From positions 1 to 6,912 of the forward strand of contig JAFUWM010000277.1 of the NCBI GenBank assembly GCA_017483425.1: a stretch of DNA of 6,912 nt, read 5' to 3'. The translations under genes and the position numbers were made by a program. The stretch is from Lachnospiraceae bacterium. GTDB taxonomy: Bacteria; Bacillota; Clostridia; Lachnospirales; Lachnospiraceae. This document shows positions 6,371-6,912 of this stretch, one piece after another. Every line of letters begins with the position of its first letter. Position 1 is the stretch's first letter. Below the pieces are notes generated by a model that saw only the letters and a program-made list of their open reading frames with translations, made no database searches and had not been told where the DNA came from.

Positions 6371-6912
6371 TCATACCAGCAGCTCCATAAGCTCGTCTCT
6401 GTTTAGGGAGCTGCTTGATATGCCTTCAGCCGAGAGGACATCCTCCGCAAGCTTTGCCTTCTCCTCCTGCAGCTTCACGATCTTCTCTTCTATGCTCCCC
6501 TTGATTATCAGTTTATAAACGGTTACTATGCTCTTCTGACCTATTCTGTGAGCCCTGTCCGTTGCCTGATTCTCAGCGGACACGTTCCACCAGGGATCAT
6601 AATGCACGACAGAATCAGCCCCGGTAAGGTTGAGTCCGGTTCCGCCTGCTTTCAACGATATAAGGAAGACCGGCGTATCATCATCATTGAAGGTATTGAC
6701 CAGTTTAAGCCGCTGCTCCTTGGGGGTAGTTCCCGTGATCTTATAATACTTAAGGCCTGCCTTATCAAGATCCTTTTCAATAAGTTCCAGCATGGTGGTA
6801 AACTGTGAAAACAGCAAAGTCTTATGTCCGCCATCAGCAAGGCTTTGCAGAAGATCCATGCACATCTCCCTTTTCGCCGATCCACCCGTATACCCATCGA
6901 AGCAGAGTCCCG
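6371..6912 (-). CDS. SNF2-family helicase/ATPase, C-terminal fragment (5' end outside window)
   Basis: The visible 179 residues are the end of the second RecA-like domain of an SNF2 (SWI2/SNF2, RapA-like) DNA translocase. The frame is open through the right edge, so the start is outside; the internal Met codon at 6865 is not the true start. Marks in order, numbered from the window edge: GGSAKREM (9-16), the helicase motif IV region KTLLFSQF (30-37), motif V SLKAGGTGLNLTGAD (85-99), PWWN (106-109) and motif VI QATDRAHRIGQ (115-125) with its arginine finger. The tail EEKIVKLQEEKAKLAEDVLS and DELMELL is usual for these proteins in Firmicutes, which are typically about 1000 residues and often carry an N-terminal SWIM zinc finger (not visible here). 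The role is ATP-driven remodelling of protein-DNA or polymerase-DNA complexes; the target is unknown. It precedes galU by about 240 nt and seems transcriptionally separate. Confidence 0.93.
   Translation of the reverse strand, partial: GLCFDGYTGGSAKREMCMDLLQSLADGGHKTLLFSQFTTMLELIEKDLDKAGLKYYKITGTTPKEQRLKLVNTFNDDDTPVFLISLKAGGTGLNLTGADSVVHYDPWWNVSAENQATDRAHRIGQKSIVTVYKLIIKGSIEEKIVKLQEEKAKLAEDVLSAEGISSSSLNRDELMELLV

Overview
The window reads almost entirely on the minus strand. It carries, in transcription order from right to left: the 3' end of an SNF2-family helicase gene, galU, a large YfhO-family membrane protein gene, purC, and a GH13 alpha-glucosidase gene cut by the left edge. Protein content, moderate base composition, strong AGGAGG-type ribosome binding sites and frequent ATA/AGA codons suggest a Clostridia-type Bacillota, most likely Lachnospiraceae. 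That placement is by resemblance only; no marker gene is present.

Region by region: 6371-6912 is the C-terminal part of the SNF2 ATPase. 6133-6370 is a gap holding a good sigma-A-type promoter for galU and one copy of a 76-bp repeat. galU (5242-6132) overlaps the yfhO-like gene (2484-5249) by 8 nt. 2362-2483 is a second gap holding the other repeat copy. purC (1495-2361) overlaps the glucosidase gene by 1 nt (TGATG). No gene-free stretch exceeds 300 bases.

Functionally, GalU makes UDP-glucose. The YfhO-like protein belongs to a family of polytopic GT-C-type glycosyltransferases that decorate cell-surface polymers from lipid-linked sugars, so the galU-yfhO pair plausibly serves surface glycosylation. 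PurC (SAICAR synthase, long form) and the intracellular GH13_31 glucosidase form a second tightly coupled pair with no obvious shared pathway.

The most notable non-coding signal is the pair of repeats (2391-2465 and 6161-6236). About 70 of 76 aligned columns are identical. Both copies have the same orientation, each contains a large imperfect hairpin, and each lies 29-30 nt before the start codon of purC or galU, so they bracket the galU-yfhO unit as direct repeats. Every base paired in the hairpin is the same in both copies. I do not recognise this as a named riboswitch, T-box or terminator. It could be a shared leader or operator module, or a REP/MITE-like element.
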